Of a stretch of DNA of 64,000 nucleotides, positions 24,959 to 36,499 are shown in pieces. A program made the translations under genes and the position numbers. Positions within the stretch are counted from its first letter, which is position 1. Each line of letters starts with the position of its first letter. Source of the DNA: Metaphire vulgaris (Eukaryota; Annelida; Clitellata; Crassiclitellata; Megascolecidae); assembly GCA_018105865.1 (NCBI GenBank), contig CM030848.1:10885199-10949198 (forward strand), in the 5' to 3' direction. A model generated the notes under the pieces. That model was not told the origin of the DNA. It saw only the letters and a program-made list of their open reading frames with translations, and did not search any database.

Positions 24959-25981
24959 GACAGGTAATGTGCCCTGAATTAGCATTACGTGTAATGAAAA
25001 GAGAACCATGATTGTTATACACCTCCCAGGGACAATCTTTGACAATATTGCCAGCTGTGGCAATTTTGATATGACGTTGAGTAAAATAAAGCTCGAAACA
25101 TCTCTCGTCGCATAAATATGTTGAGGTTGAGCAGCATTTTGCCTGAACCTCCTAAACCAATCTCCGGCACCAACTCCAATTGGTTTCACCTAACAGTGCT
25201 GTACAATCTTACACTATTGCAATGGGAGCCAAATGCACAATTCGTTTTTTTTTCTTCCAGTTGACGCTATAGTAAGCCACATAATAGACACCGTATATGC
25301 ACTGACTATAGGTGCAATGAGTAATTGAAGTGTGGGCCGGGCCCACCCAAAAAACTCATATTTCAAAGAAATTTGGGAAAGCAATGCTTTCCAAAAATAC
25401 AAAAAATTACTAAAATTATGACCAAGCTGAATTTGTAAAACAGACTCACTATCTTGGAAGTAACCAACCTTACCATAGAAACACAAGTAACATAGGCAGT
25501 TGCTGCCATGAACAGCGAGCAAGGGTCACAGTTACCACTGGTTTGTTTTTGGCAGCAAACTGCACTAACAAGTGCAAACAGATCATACCATCAACCATAC
25601 TGATTCATCCCAGACACTATTATTGCCTGTCCTCTGGTTAGTCTGCATCACTCCAGCTAAAGCCCAATACCAATTTCTTCAAAATTATAATGTAAACCCG
25701 CACTCCCTCTCTCTCAGCACAGAAGCTCTTTAGATTTACAAAGCATTCCAACAGTTGTTCATGCATTTGAGAATTGTTTCAGATAAACATTTTGAAGGTT
25801 TCGGCAACATCAAAGAATCTTCTCCTCTACCCTTCTCTCAGATGGTCGAAATTTGTGCCTTTTCATTATGGATCATTTGGGTTAACAGGGTGTGAACGTA
25901 CCGGTAATAGAAAACAGGTTAAACCTTTGAAATTTGTTGTTATATATCTAAATATCACTGAAGGCAGTCTGCCTGCTGATA

Positions 25982-26033
<52 letters not shown>

Positions 26034-26099
26034 CCTCTGTACTTAATTCCCAAGGTCTTATGAATAAAAATATATATATATTCAAAATTGCGGCACATA

Positions 26100-26182
26100 A
26101 AAAAGTCAATCAATCAATAAATTGATTGATTGATGATTGATCGATCGATTGATTAATTGATTGATCAATCAGATTGATCAAA
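26100..26182. repeat. CAAT/ATTG inverted microsatellite
   Basis: CAATCAATCAAT is followed by ATTGATTGATTG and further mixtures, so the tract can fold back on itself. A similar CAAT/ATTG tract is at 51890-51962. Confidence 0.85.
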
Positions 26183-26284
26183 AACTTTCAAAAAACTTTG
26201 CACATTTAAATTCAGGAAATATTATAATTTATTAGAATGAGAGACAAGTGCTTATGTAGCAAGACATCTGCGCAGTGCTTGTTC

Positions 26285-26472
26285 CAGTGGCGTCGCCAGG
26301 AATTTTTGGTTGGGGGGGCAAAAGGGGTCTGGCGTGTCAGATTCCTTACCCACCCATACCCCCCCTTCACAAAAAACTTTCTCACCGGATTTGCGCGAAT
26401 CTGGTAGGTGGTCTGGGGCAGGTTGGGGGGCAGTTGCCCCCATTTGCCCCCCCCCCCGTGGCGACGCTAATG
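26285..26472. mobile_element. hAT-like MITE (CAGTGGCGTCGCC ends)
   Basis: A 188-bp G-rich element flanked by the perfect duplication GCTTGTTC (26277-26284 and 26473-26480). The left end is CAGTGGCGTCGCC and the right end is a mutated complement. It lies in the ankyrin first intron about 500 bases left of the proposed exon 1. Confidence 0.88.
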
Positions 26473-26874
26473 GCTTGTTCACGCGGCTACGACAAACCAG
26501 ATGCCAAAGGACAACATTTAAAAGAATACCAACTCATGACTTCCTCTACTGCAACAATTTCAAATACCAAATCAATTTTCAATTTTGCAAGTAGTGCTAT
26601 CGTCAAATTCATTAAACATGACCTGGTCTTTTATCTTTTGAGGACGGATTTGGAATAGGCTAACCATCACTTGATACCTTTACAGTATTAGACCGAGTGC
26701 GATCAATCAATCAATCAACTTCTATAGCGCCACTATCATAATGCCCAGGGCATCAGCCGATGGCGCACCAAATCCAAATGGAATTAGAGCCAGGTCAAGC
26801 CAGAAGATCAGTCCAAAACAGCGGGAGAGCAATCTAAGGGGGATAAGCCAAGTCAAACAGATGTGTTTTAAAAG

Positions 26875-26913
<39 letters not shown>

Positions 26914-26959
26914 ATATTTTTTTTAAACACGCATAATGGGAAGAAACATGGTCGCTCAA

Positions 26960-27920
26960 CTTACCGCTCTCCCGCCGCCGCCGCCGCCGCCAGAAGCGGC
27001 CTGAGCCGGAGCCGCATCTTCCAAGTGTTGCGGCCGAGAAATCTTCGGCTGACTATCATCAGCCGCTACGGAAGTCATGTTTCGCCGGCGTCTTGGACAG
27101 CTACGAAACAAGCGCCATGGCGAAAAGCCGGCTTCGATGCCGCCGCCGCCGCCGCCGAGAGAGCAACCGGACGAGGAGGCGTGTGCTCAGTGCTCAGAAG
27201 AAGAAGGCGGGTGTTCGACACAGGTACAGTGGAAAAAAAGAAGACCAGAACTGGTTTGAAATCTGGATTTTACTGAAAAGAAAATGTGTGTGCGCGTGTG
27301 TTGCCTGCTGAGGATTAGGACACGATGATCTCCTGTCTCTTTTTTTCTTTGCTAGGAAACAACTGAGGCGAAAAAAGTGATACGACGGACAGACCGACCG
27401 ACAGACAGACCAATCGACCGACCGACCGATTCTCTCGCTCCCTTCTCTGCAGTGGCACGGCCGAATCTGTCAGACGATACGATGAATCGGCGCTATATAT
27501 ATCGAGACGGCCGTCTGGCACCTCCCTCCCGCCTCTCCTACAACAGTGCAGCACCGCCAGCAGCTGCAGCGGCGGCGGCAACTAGATTCGTCCTTGCCGT
27601 CGATGCATGAACAGAGCGCCGCCGCCGCCGCTGCTGCTGCTGCTGCGGTGAGGGTCTGATTCAGCGGTGGAGGCCTCCTCCTCGACGGCCGTACAACCCC
27701 CCCCCCGTCACGTACGAGGCATTACAATAGGCCTACTAACTGCATCGATTGTGCACGGCCAACGCTCAGACACACGGACGCGCATACGACGACTATCGGC
27801 ACAGCCGTGGAAGAACCAGGAACCGACGGTGCTGCTGCTGCTGCTGCTGCAGCGCTGGCATTGGCATCGACGCCGTTGCGAGCACCAGCACCAGCACCAG
27901 CAGCAGCAGCAACGAGACTG
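26960..27920 (-). promoter_or_regulatory. CpG-rich promoter region of the ankyrin gene
   Basis: This is the longest CpG-dense stretch in the window. It contains GCC/GGC runs (26970-26992, 27140-27157, 27618-27633), CTG/CAG runs (27637-27645, 27830-27850, 27880-27912) and many isolated CpGs, in sharp contrast to the AT-rich surroundings. It includes the proposed first coding exon at its left end, so transcription would start somewhere to the right of 27078. No TATA box was identified. The open frames on both strands here are mostly products of the triplet repeats and are not called as genes. Confidence 0.55.
26965..27078 (-). CDS. Ankyrin-family gene, proposed first coding exon (exon 1)
   Basis: Seen: an ATG in a good initiation context (A at -3) opens 38 codons, starting MTSVAADDSQPKISRP and ending in seven glycines (six GGC plus GGG) and Arg-Ala. 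The exon stops at a strong donor, GCG|GTAAGT, in phase 0. The next recognisable exon on this strand (10535-10636) starts in phase 0, so the frame joins without a break. Upstream in frame there is a TGA about 110 bases away and no earlier ATG. The exon lies in the CpG-dense block expected of a promoter. Known: ankyrins start with a short, poorly conserved exon just before the first ankyrin repeat, so the lack of sequence similarity is expected. Odd: the GGC run may vary in length between individuals. Inference: the first coding exon of the long isoform. The join across a 16.3-kb intron is not proven, and an unseen exon in between is possible. Confidence 0.6.
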
Positions 27921-27962
27921 AAGAGCATTGGCGATCAATGTCAACAGAGACGCAGAATATTG

Positions 27963-28326
27963 CGTCTTATCTGTCTGTCTGCCTCTGTGTCTTTCTGTCT
28001 GTCTGTCTTGTCTGCCCTGTCTGTCACTCTGACTCTTTTTTTTGCTTGTCTCTGTCAGTGTCACTGTCTGTCTGTCTTTGTCTGTCTGTCTGTCTTTCTG
28101 TCTGTCTGTCTTTCTGTCTGTCTCTCTCTGTCTTTCTGTCTGTCTGTGTCTGTCTCTCTGTCTCTGCATCTTTCTCTCTGTCTCTCTCTGTCTCTGTCTG
28201 TCTCTGTCTCTCTGTCTCTCTGTCTCTCTGTCTCTCTGTCTCTCTGTCTCTCTGTCTCTCTGTCTCTCTCTGTCTGTCTCTCTGACTATTAGATTAGATG
28301 AAAAGACGGAGATTAAATAGGATTAG

Positions 28327-28380
<54 letters not shown>
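27963..28380 (+). repeat. Long pyrimidine tract, (TCTG)n/(TCTC)n then (CT)n
   Basis: About 320 bases of interleaved TCTG and TCTC units are followed, after a short gap, by an uninterrupted CT run (28330-28380). On the minus strand this is a CAGA/GAGA purine tract just upstream of the ankyrin promoter region. Long mirror-symmetric purine/pyrimidine tracts can form triplex DNA and can bind GAGA-type factors; whether this one does is unknown. The serine/leucine-rich open frames across it are artefacts of the repeat. Confidence 0.9.
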
Positions 28381-28382
<2 letters not shown>

Positions 28383-28676
28383 GTATTTCGACTGCTATAC
28401 TGCGAAGTCACAGTACTAAATCCGCCATTGTTACCAGCGTTTCCGAAGGAAACAGATTCAATATTGAACTTGGAATACAAGATTTGTTCCCGCTAACCCA
28501 AACTAATTTAGCCACCGGCTGATGTCCAGGGCACTATGATGGTATAGTGGAGCCAATATACGACTTTTTCCATTTTTTCATTGATTGACCAGAGACCTCA
28601 AAAACTAAACGAGGAGTTTCAAACAAAGGCCCGAAAAATTTTTAACTCATCGATCAGCACAAAAGGCTAAGAAATC

Positions 28677-28786
<110 letters not shown>

Positions 28787-28929
28787 GCGCAGAATACAAG
28801 TGTATAAACCCCAAAACTCCGTCTCATCGGCGTTGCTTAGCGCCTCCTGATGAGCTGGCTTCCAAGCACAATTCACAGCAAGTCTACTCTCCCTACAAGT
28901 GAGTCAATCCAAGCCGCATCTGAATAGAG

Positions 28930-28931
<2 letters not shown>

Positions 28932-29006
<75 letters not shown>
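28932..29006. repeat. (TA)n microsatellite
   Basis: A pure TA run of about 75 bases. Similar runs occur at 7075-7119, 18433-18496, 25985-26028, 41716-41770, 42000-42041, 46239-46271, 52455-52507 and 59535-59580. Confidence 0.95.
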
Positions 29007-29009
<3 letters not shown>

Positions 29010-29513
29010 TGCATTTCTGTTCGTCGATTTTCGTCTGATAAACTACCGACTAGGCCTGTTCTGTTCAGGTTTTTAAATTCTTTGCTCGCAGAATAGTCTA
29101 CAATTCCTGCAGCAATACGAAAAATCAATAAGGTAGACGCTGTATAGACGAGAGCCAAAGCCAGGAAACTGCTGTCAGAGGAAGGAAATGTCGCCACTAA
29201 ACAGATTCAAGAGATGACCTAAGCCATTTCTATCCTGTGCATCTATCGGCTAATGGGCCTATATTCAGTGCCCTCTCCTGCAACTTTAGTCTGTGAATGG
29301 CGTCTTACAAACTTTTAAAATGATAGTGGCATAATGCCAAAATTATAGTTATTATAACCGTTATTAAAATTCAGTGGTGGTAGTATTGGGATAGTGATGC
29401 TAGTGGCAGTAGCAGTAAGTAAGTAAGCAAAATATCGCGGATTTATACAGCGCTTTCGAAAGTAGTAGAACGGTGCTGCTTATTCTTAGACGCTTAGCCA
29501 TTCTTAAAATAGC

Positions 29514-29700
29514 CAGTGGCGGGGGCCCGGGGGGCCCGTGCCCCATTGAGTGCCTTGCCCCTCAGTGGCCCCTCTGTTGCTGTTGGGACCCTATACTTAA
29601 TGCTACATACATAACAACAAATGGTTGCCCCCATGATTAGAAGTTTCCATCCGGGCCACCCCAACGGCCCCCCACATGCCAAATCCTGGAGCCGCCACTG
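29514..29700 (+). mobile_element. hAT-like MITE, family A copy 2
   Basis: A 187-bp copy with a slightly damaged left end. It is flanked by the perfect duplication AAAATAGC (29506-29513 and 29701-29708). It is inserted in a dispersed repeat (about 29420-29510) that is related to 3860-3950. Confidence 0.93.
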
Positions 29701-29709
29701 AAAATAGCT

Positions 29710-31200
29710 ATGGGTAGTACAAGTAGCTACTTGCTAATGTTCTTTACAAATTTGTCTCAAAACCAACATAACAAAGCTTAGGTCTATAATAATTCCATCT
29801 ATATTCATCTGATTAATTATTCATTATCTATAATTAATCTAAATACATTTATGACAACCTTACTGCAAATTACATTCAAGACTGACCGAGCCAGACCCAT
29901 TGCAGTTTACACCAAACTGTCAGCGGCAAATACATTTTTCTGGCTATACTTGGATTTACAACCTTGACCACCACGGTCTACGGAAGTACGGATTACGAAC
30001 TGTGGATTTTACCTAGATTGAGCGCTCGTGAACAAGCTGGTGCATTGCGCCAAGCTTTCGGGCAGCGCCATAGAGATTTCGTGTTTTACTTACTTACTTT
30101 ACTTTCCGGATAAGACCAGCATATGTAAAATTATAACTCCGGGTACAAATTCCGATAGCAATCAATACAAGCAGAGATATTTTACACCCCCTAACACCCC
30201 CAATCTGAGAGCAACACCCCTAATTATGAAATTGTTACGCTACGCTCGCTATCGCTCGCCATAAGGGGAGGAGGGGACTCCTAGAATATATCGACACCCC
30301 CAAATTGATAATCCTAGAAATAACTCTGAATACAAGCCTGTTAATTTTACTGGATTCATAAGACAGACAACTATGCCTCCAGAGAAGGTTTACTAAATTA
30401 CTATTAGCATGGCTTTTTGTCAGAAACCAATAAAACTTGAAGACTTTGTTATATCTTTTTGTGTTAGTTTCTTGATTAGGCCTACTAGATTTAAACTTGA
30501 ATTCACCTTGCATTTCTTAGTTATTACTATTTTTGGTTGACCAATTTACGGCATAGGTATCCCCTACTGTACGTCAACCTTTTTTCCTCATTTTTAATAA
30601 ATAAAACTTAAAATAAATCAATTTACGAAGTTAGAACACATACTGTCAATGTATTTAGTTAAGTGTTAGTTAAGTTTTTTCTTTTGTTTCTTCTTGACAA
30701 ATGTTAATTTTGGATATTGAGAGGGGGAAAAGACACGGACCACTTCTGCTATTAAGGGATAGTCCCATCAAGGCCAAGTGTATGAAAATCACTTAAATCT
30801 GGTTATGGAAAACGAAAACTTGGAAAATTCCAAATATTTCTTTACCACCTTTCCATTTCTGTCTGATAAACACAAATACGAAAATGTTCATCATTGAAGA
30901 ACAGGATGAAGAAAATCGGCAGAATTGTATTGAAATAACATGATGCAATTCCTTCGTCTTGCTTCAGTGTGGCCACGCCTGCGTGCGATAAGCTCCCATA
31001 CACAGAACAACGGCGAGATTCCTCAATAAACAACGCCATAATCCTAGTATAGAACCGAACTTATAGCTTGCATAAACAACAACAATCTGATGACATACTG
31101 AGTGATAGAGGCACACAGGCTCTGCGAATCCATTAAACGCACATCGTTACTTCTGCTCAAGCTTTTCCAATTCTCATAATTTCATCAATTTTTTCACGGC
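29710..31200. other. Upstream DNA without recognisable gene
   Basis: I see no coding signature. A short C-rich stretch with repeated ACACCCC occurs at about 30183-30225. The small open frames lack any family similarity. Confidence 0.5.
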
Positions 31201-31337
31201 AATTGTTGCAGTCACACGTACAGTCCCCCTGGGCTGGAGAAGATCAACTGTCACCATGTTGCCAAACGAACACCGTCACAAAACTCCCTCCCTCCCTCCT
31301 CCATCCATTCACCCCTCCGTCCATCCAATCATTCACC

Positions 31338-31543
31338 CATCCATCCATCCATCCATCCATCCATCCGTACATACATACACACATACATACATACATACAT
31401 ACATACACACATACATACATACATACACACATACATGCATACATACATACATACATACATACATACACACATACATGCATACATACATACATACATACAT
31501 ACACACATACAGGCATACATACATACATACATACATACATACA
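31338..31543 (+). repeat. (CATC)n then (CATA)n tetranucleotide tract
   Basis: CATC units change into about 170 bases of CATA and CACA units. All open frames here, on both strands, are products of the repeat. Confidence 0.95.
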
Positions 31544-32040
31544 TCCCTGCCTCGCCCTGGATAAAACCAAAAATCAAATTAACCAAATCAGACTACTGTT
31601 TATTGCCTCGTAGTAACAGTCTATCGGCAAAAAAAATTCATATCCGTAAACGGCGCGTCGCTTCCAGGCATGACCATTACCACGAAACGCATTCAGTCAG
31701 GCGCGACCGTACTAAAGAGCGACAAGAGTAAATAACAGAAATATTTAGGCATCGCTGTCACAGACCAGAATAGGAATCGTCCTCTTGGCATGCAGGTCGA
31801 CCCCTCGGCAGACGAATTCAATTTGAATTGACATTTGCACGGCACCGCCACTTTCACATCACAAGTTGCAACATCTGCAGAAGGGTGTACACGTACCGCT
31901 TTACTGTATATAGCTCAATGGCGTCAATGCTGTTTTTAGGCAGCGAATGATAGGCTACGCACTTCCATCAACTCGTTCTGCCTTTAGATAGGCCTAATAT
32001 AAACGTAAATTTGTGATGGATGTGACCTCAGGCAATGATC

Positions 32041-32479
<439 letters not shown>

Positions 32480-32835
32480 GTGATTTAAAGTGGCTTAGGA
32501 AGTTAAGTCAGCCTGTGTGAAAACCACGATATACAGTAGTACCCGGTAACTCTCTACGCTCAATAACTTAGTTTTCCGAGATAACTGCTGAATCCATTTA
32601 CTGTTTCAACTATTACTGCCTCTTTGTACAGACATTTCTACAGACAGCCATTTGTCCGCAACTCCTGTAATAAAAAATTTTTCTTTCTTGACCCTACAAA
32701 ATTTGTCTTCCTTGGCCCCATCCTCTGCTTGAACAGTTTGCATTTGTGGCCTCGTGTGCTGCTATGGTGTGCCAATAATAAAGAATCGATCATATTGCGC
32801 ATCTACTTTCTCAGTCATTATTTTTACGTTTCTAT

Positions 32836-32873
<38 letters not shown>

Positions 32874-32936
32874 TCCTTTCTAATGTTGTCAATCCACAAA
32901 ATTGAAGTATTTTTTCATAGCTCATATATCTACCGG

Positions 32937-33204
32937 CAATAGCGTATTTAGGGGGTATGCTCCTGACCCATAGCATAGGCCTACCCCTTTGGTCTTTGAC
33001 CTTTGGTCCTTCCCTTCGGTTGCACTTAAAGACTGTTAGACCGACAATTGAACTTAACTCAGTTGTAGTAAATACGGTCAGTACTATACAGGTGGTATTA
33101 TTAATAAACTTAAACTTTATGTTATTGCAGAACATAGAATAAGTTATTTTTCGAACTTCTTAAATTTCAGCATACCCCTTTAAGCCTTTCTAAATACGCC
33201 CATG
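32937..33204. mobile_element. hAT-like MITE (CATGGGCGTATTTAG ends)
   Basis: A 268-bp element with left end CAATAGCGTATTTAG and right end CTAAATACGCCCATG. It is flanked by TCTACCGG on both sides (32929-32936 and 33205-33212). Confidence 0.85.
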
Positions 33205-33214
33205 TCTACCGGCA

Positions 33215-34876
33215 GTTCCATTGGCATCTAAGGAGTCTTGTAGAACGTTCCATGATGGCTGGCTGGCTGACAGGCAGATCGCAAAATAATGACGAAAATC
33301 AACGCAACTGCATGAATGCCCAAAATTACTCTCGAATTAAATGAATTTACAAATAGCCGTTGAACAGACTTTGCAGCCATTCCATTACAGTCAACAGAAA
33401 GCCAACCAATTAGGCCTAATGAAGAGCTATTTAAACTCTTAAAGAGCAAACATAGTTCTACAAACATAAAAATTTCAAGGTAGCGGTCAAAAATTACTCT
33501 CATAACAGGTAAACAGCCTAGCTGCTTTCGATGAAATCTTCAGTTGTAGCTTTGTTAATTTGCTGGCATTTTTTGTTATTCTGGTTCTGATTTCAGTATC
33601 TGTGTGCGTTTGATGATTCAGACGTTCTGCTAAATAAAGGTTACATGCATGACCAAGGATGGTTCATTTTCCAGAAAAATAGCAGGAAATCAGACCAAAA
33701 TTATCTTCCACCAGCGGGGGTTCGGACGGACAAACCAGTATATGATAGTTTAGTTTGCCTCTTCTCTTCACACCATATCTTCAGGATTAATCTGCTTGCT
33801 TGCGTGCGTTCGTGTGTGCGCGCGCGCGTGTGTGTGTGTCATCTACTTCCAGACGAGAGGGAGAAATATCTTCGTTCTATCAGACTGATAAAATTACGAA
33901 GTCTTCAGTCAAAACCTCATCAGCCTTATCGTTGCACATCCGCTGGTGGTGTACTGGTCACCATCGAAGCCGGCCGCGGCCAGAGCGCGCGCGTATCGCC
34001 GAAGGACGGACGAGAACCGCGGGGCAAAATCAATACCAGACCCAAAATCATTGCACCGTCGGCATGAACAACACAGAGCGAGGCAAGCCAATGTCTGTCT
34101 CGCGGGCACAAAATAAGATGAAACTGTTCAAATTGCTTTTCAAAACACTTTCTCCTCTCTCTCCTCTGTTCGGTTGCCCCCCTGCGGCGAAGGTCGTTAA
34201 CTTCGTTAAGCCAGACAGTCGAGAAGACAACCAGACTGTGGTTCGTCTTAGAGAGCGAATTTCGCATTTACCGGTACTTAAGCCACGGTGGACATTATCA
34301 TAAGCAGCAGCCAGCAGCAGCAGCAGCAGCTGCAGCAATGGCTGAGTCAAAAGTACTAGCAACGTCGAGACTAATGTAGGACGCTTATCCGCCCATAGCA
34401 ATGGCAACGCAGTTGAATACATTAGACTGGGCTGGAGAAGAGAAATGAATGTCAGCGAAGCGAGCCGAGAATTATATATAATTATTAGTCATGGAAACGG
34501 TGTCGAGTATAGCAACGAAAAATCTCTACTCGTCTGCCAAACTGGACGCGAGAATTGAAAGCAAGCAAAAGAAAGAGAACAGAAACTCTAGAACGCTCAT
34601 CACACGGAGATAATCGAGTGAGGAGGAATATGACACGACAAAGCCGACAGCAGATGATATGTCACCTGCCTGAAAGAATAAAAAAAACCCTCGCCTCCCT
34701 CCCTCCCTTCGGAAGACACGCGACGAAGGGAACCTTGGAAGGAAGTTAAGAACGCAAGCGTCGGCCGATGACGAATGCCAGCCATTTCACAATGATCCGG
34801 TTGGAAGCCCACTGCAGAGTCCTCTGGCGACCGAAATAATAAAAACCTTCAAGATGCATCTAAAAAACACTCAGAA
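33215..34876. other. CpG-richer segment without a supported gene
   Basis: It includes a CG-repeat (33816-33826), a CpG cluster (33965-34025) and a CAG run (34305-34335). Long overlapping frames occur on both strands, but none has recognisable domains or splice support. It could be another promoter-like island, but nothing proves this. Confidence 0.4.
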
Positions 34877-35075
34877 TGCTGTTATCGTCAATATTAATTA
34901 TGCACTTCATGGCACCGTTCCTAATACTCATGGGCATCAGTCGATTGCACTACAAATCCATCCGCAAAAGACCAGCTCAACTACAGAGATTAGTCTGCGG
35001 GCGAGACAGTGAGACAAGCAATATAGGAAAAGACAACTGTAAGAGAAGTGTCTTAAGTCTAGCTTTTAATAATGT

Positions 35076-35307
35076 CATTGGCGTAGCCACAGGGTGGGAG
35101 GCTCGGGGGACAGCCCCCTATTCTGGTTGGACCAGTCGTGGAATTTGCGCTAAACCGTTGAGACATTCCAGAGTAGGCAGCACGATCTTAGAGAGTACGT
35201 ACAGTAAATGAATACTATTTGACAAGCTTTTCATGCCTGTCGGAGACTTTCCCGGAAAATGTCGATGTGTCCCTCCGCTAGATTCCGAAATCCTGGCTAC
35301 GCCACTG
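35076..35307. mobile_element. MITE inside LINE fragment (degraded ends)
   Basis: The left end CATTGGCGTAGCCA and right end TGGCTACGCCACTG are inverted repeats of the CAGTGGCGTAGCC type. I could not find a convincing target duplication. The sequence interrupts the LINE fragment that continues on both sides. Confidence 0.65.
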
Positions 35308-35626
35308 TTTAGATTACTCATTTATTGGAAGAGACTGTAAAAAGTGTTCCAGAATGTTGGACCCGCGACAGAATCTGCTATCTTATATTAGTTCCGGTGT
35401 TTGTCCTAGGTACATTTAACAATGAACCAGCAAATCTTGTTGAGTGTGACTGTTTTTGGTGATTTAACATGGAATGAACACACGGAGATTAACCAGTTTT
35501 TAGTGATTCATAGTCAGGCCAGATTTGACTATTTTCTTCATCTGGCAACCAGTGTCATTTTTAAAATAAAAACTTGATATGGTCATGCTCAGGGGTATAA
35601 ATAGCATGAGCAATAGAGCTCTGGAT

Positions 35627-35910
35627 CAAGGGCGTAAAACACGGGGGGACGGCGGGGGACTGCCCCCCAATAATTAGTAAGAGGGGACAGAGTAACAATT
35701 ATCCCCCCAATGTTTTGTGCCTTATGGTGAAATCACTCATAACGGATGACCTTTTTTGCTCATCACGGTCTTTGGCCAGGGAAAAATAGAAGAATTACGT
35801 TTTTTTGCTCGTCAAGACTTTTTGGGAGACGAAAAGGGAGTCTGACCTGACTTTATCGACGATTCCATCCCATCCCCCACCCCAATGTTGACGCCAGGTT
35901 TACGCCACTG
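35627..35910. mobile_element. hAT-like MITE, family B copy 2
   Basis: A 284-bp copy with the same ends as 1843-2123 and high similarity throughout. It is flanked by the perfect duplication CTCTGGAT (35619-35626 and 35911-35918). It inserted into an older LINE fragment (34880-36000), which gives a relative age. Confidence 0.9.
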
Positions 35911-36005
35911 CTCTGGATCCCTTAAATCTTCTGCACATTAGATTTGGAAATACTATTTTAGGATATAAAGTAATACAATAATCAAGTCGGTTGGTAATAA
36001 GAGGG

Positions 36006-36148
36006 GATCTTCCGCTAAAACTACCTTCCATTATGGGTAGATTTAGCAGATCTACCCTCCATTAAGGGTAGATTTAGCAGAACTACCCTCCATTAAGGGT
36101 AGATTTAGCAGATCTACCCTCCATTAAGGGTAGATTTAGCGGAAGATC
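36006..36148. repeat. Palindromic cassette of repeated hairpins
   Basis: The outer ends GATCTTCCGCTAAA and TTTAGCGGAAGATC are inverted repeats. Between them lie four units of about 31 bases, each containing CTACCCTCCATTAAGGGTAG, which is itself a small palindrome around TACCCT/AGGGTA. Confidence 0.85.
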
Positions 36149-36189
36149 TTAAATTGTACAAGTACTTCTAATTTGTAAATGAGACGCTT

Positions 36190-36431
36190 TGCATTCTTCC
36201 ATCGAACTGAGCACTTGTAAATTGAGACTCAAAACCCATTCCTTTCAGATAGCTTTCCCTACACAGCCGGCCTTGTTGTCTCCCACTTAGCCTACGGAGT
36301 AGGGCCTACAGCCTCGAATCCCCACGGACAAGATCACGACTATGATTTTTTACTGAAGCGACCATCGACTGGTGCTTATGTAATGGCACTAAAGAAGTTT
36401 ACTACTACTACTACTGCTACTGCTGCTGCTG

Positions 36432-36495
<64 letters not shown>
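36190..36495 (+). mobile_element. LINE 3' end with (ACT)n tail
   Basis: The plus strand reads LRLKTHSFQIAFPT followed by a stop, the usual terminus of L2/CR1-type reverse transcriptases (LKTHLF-like). Next come TAATGGCACTAAAGAAGTTT and a long (ACT)n tract (36393-36495), consistent with a 3' tail. Confidence 0.65.
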
Positions 36496-36499
36496 GGTT

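Larger units (their letters stand above)
10637..26964 (-). other. Ankyrin intron 1 (16.3 kb)
   Basis: This gap between the proposed exon 1 and exon 2 holds MITEs at 11327, 12495, 12934, 16813, 19258, 20900, 21649 and 26285, and an RT remnant near 14.5 kb. It also holds a LINE fragment at 22956-24190, a (TATTG)n-tailed end near 18720-18775 and several microsatellites. CpG-richer islands lie at 13.4-14.4 and 19.5-20.1 kb. In 15.0-16.8, 17.2-18.4 and 24.2-25.9 kb I see no gene and no clear element. Confidence 0.55.
34880..36000 (-). mobile_element. LINE fragment related to 22956-24190, interrupted by two MITEs
   Basis: Segments match the 23.0-23.6 kb LINE in order (the GCAAAAGACCAG, GAATCTTGTTGA-like and GTGATCATG-like regions) but are more diverged. 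The continuity is broken by the TIR element at 35076-35307 and by the family B MITE at 35627-35910. Confidence 0.7.

Noticed and set aside
27077..27259. 60-codon plus-strand frame opposite the proposed ankyrin exon 1
   Set aside because: Antisense shadow of the CpG/GCC-rich exon, without domain or conserved features.
27667..28320. Long Ser/Leu/Cys-rich frames and an Arg/Asp/Gln-rich antisense frame
   Set aside because: Products of the CTG and TCTG/TCTC repeats; no domain, splice or initiation support.
31203..31731. Several overlapping His/Thr- and Cys/Val/Tyr-rich frames on both strands
   Set aside because: They are translations of the CATC/CATA microsatellite in different frames.
33645..34422. 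Overlapping frames of 113-167 codons on both strands in a GC-richer segment
   Set aside because: Frames on both strands are expected in GC-rich DNA. No recognisable domain; the leucine run comes from a CAG repeat, and the minus-strand donor at 34267 is in a phase that does not fit ankyrin exon 2.
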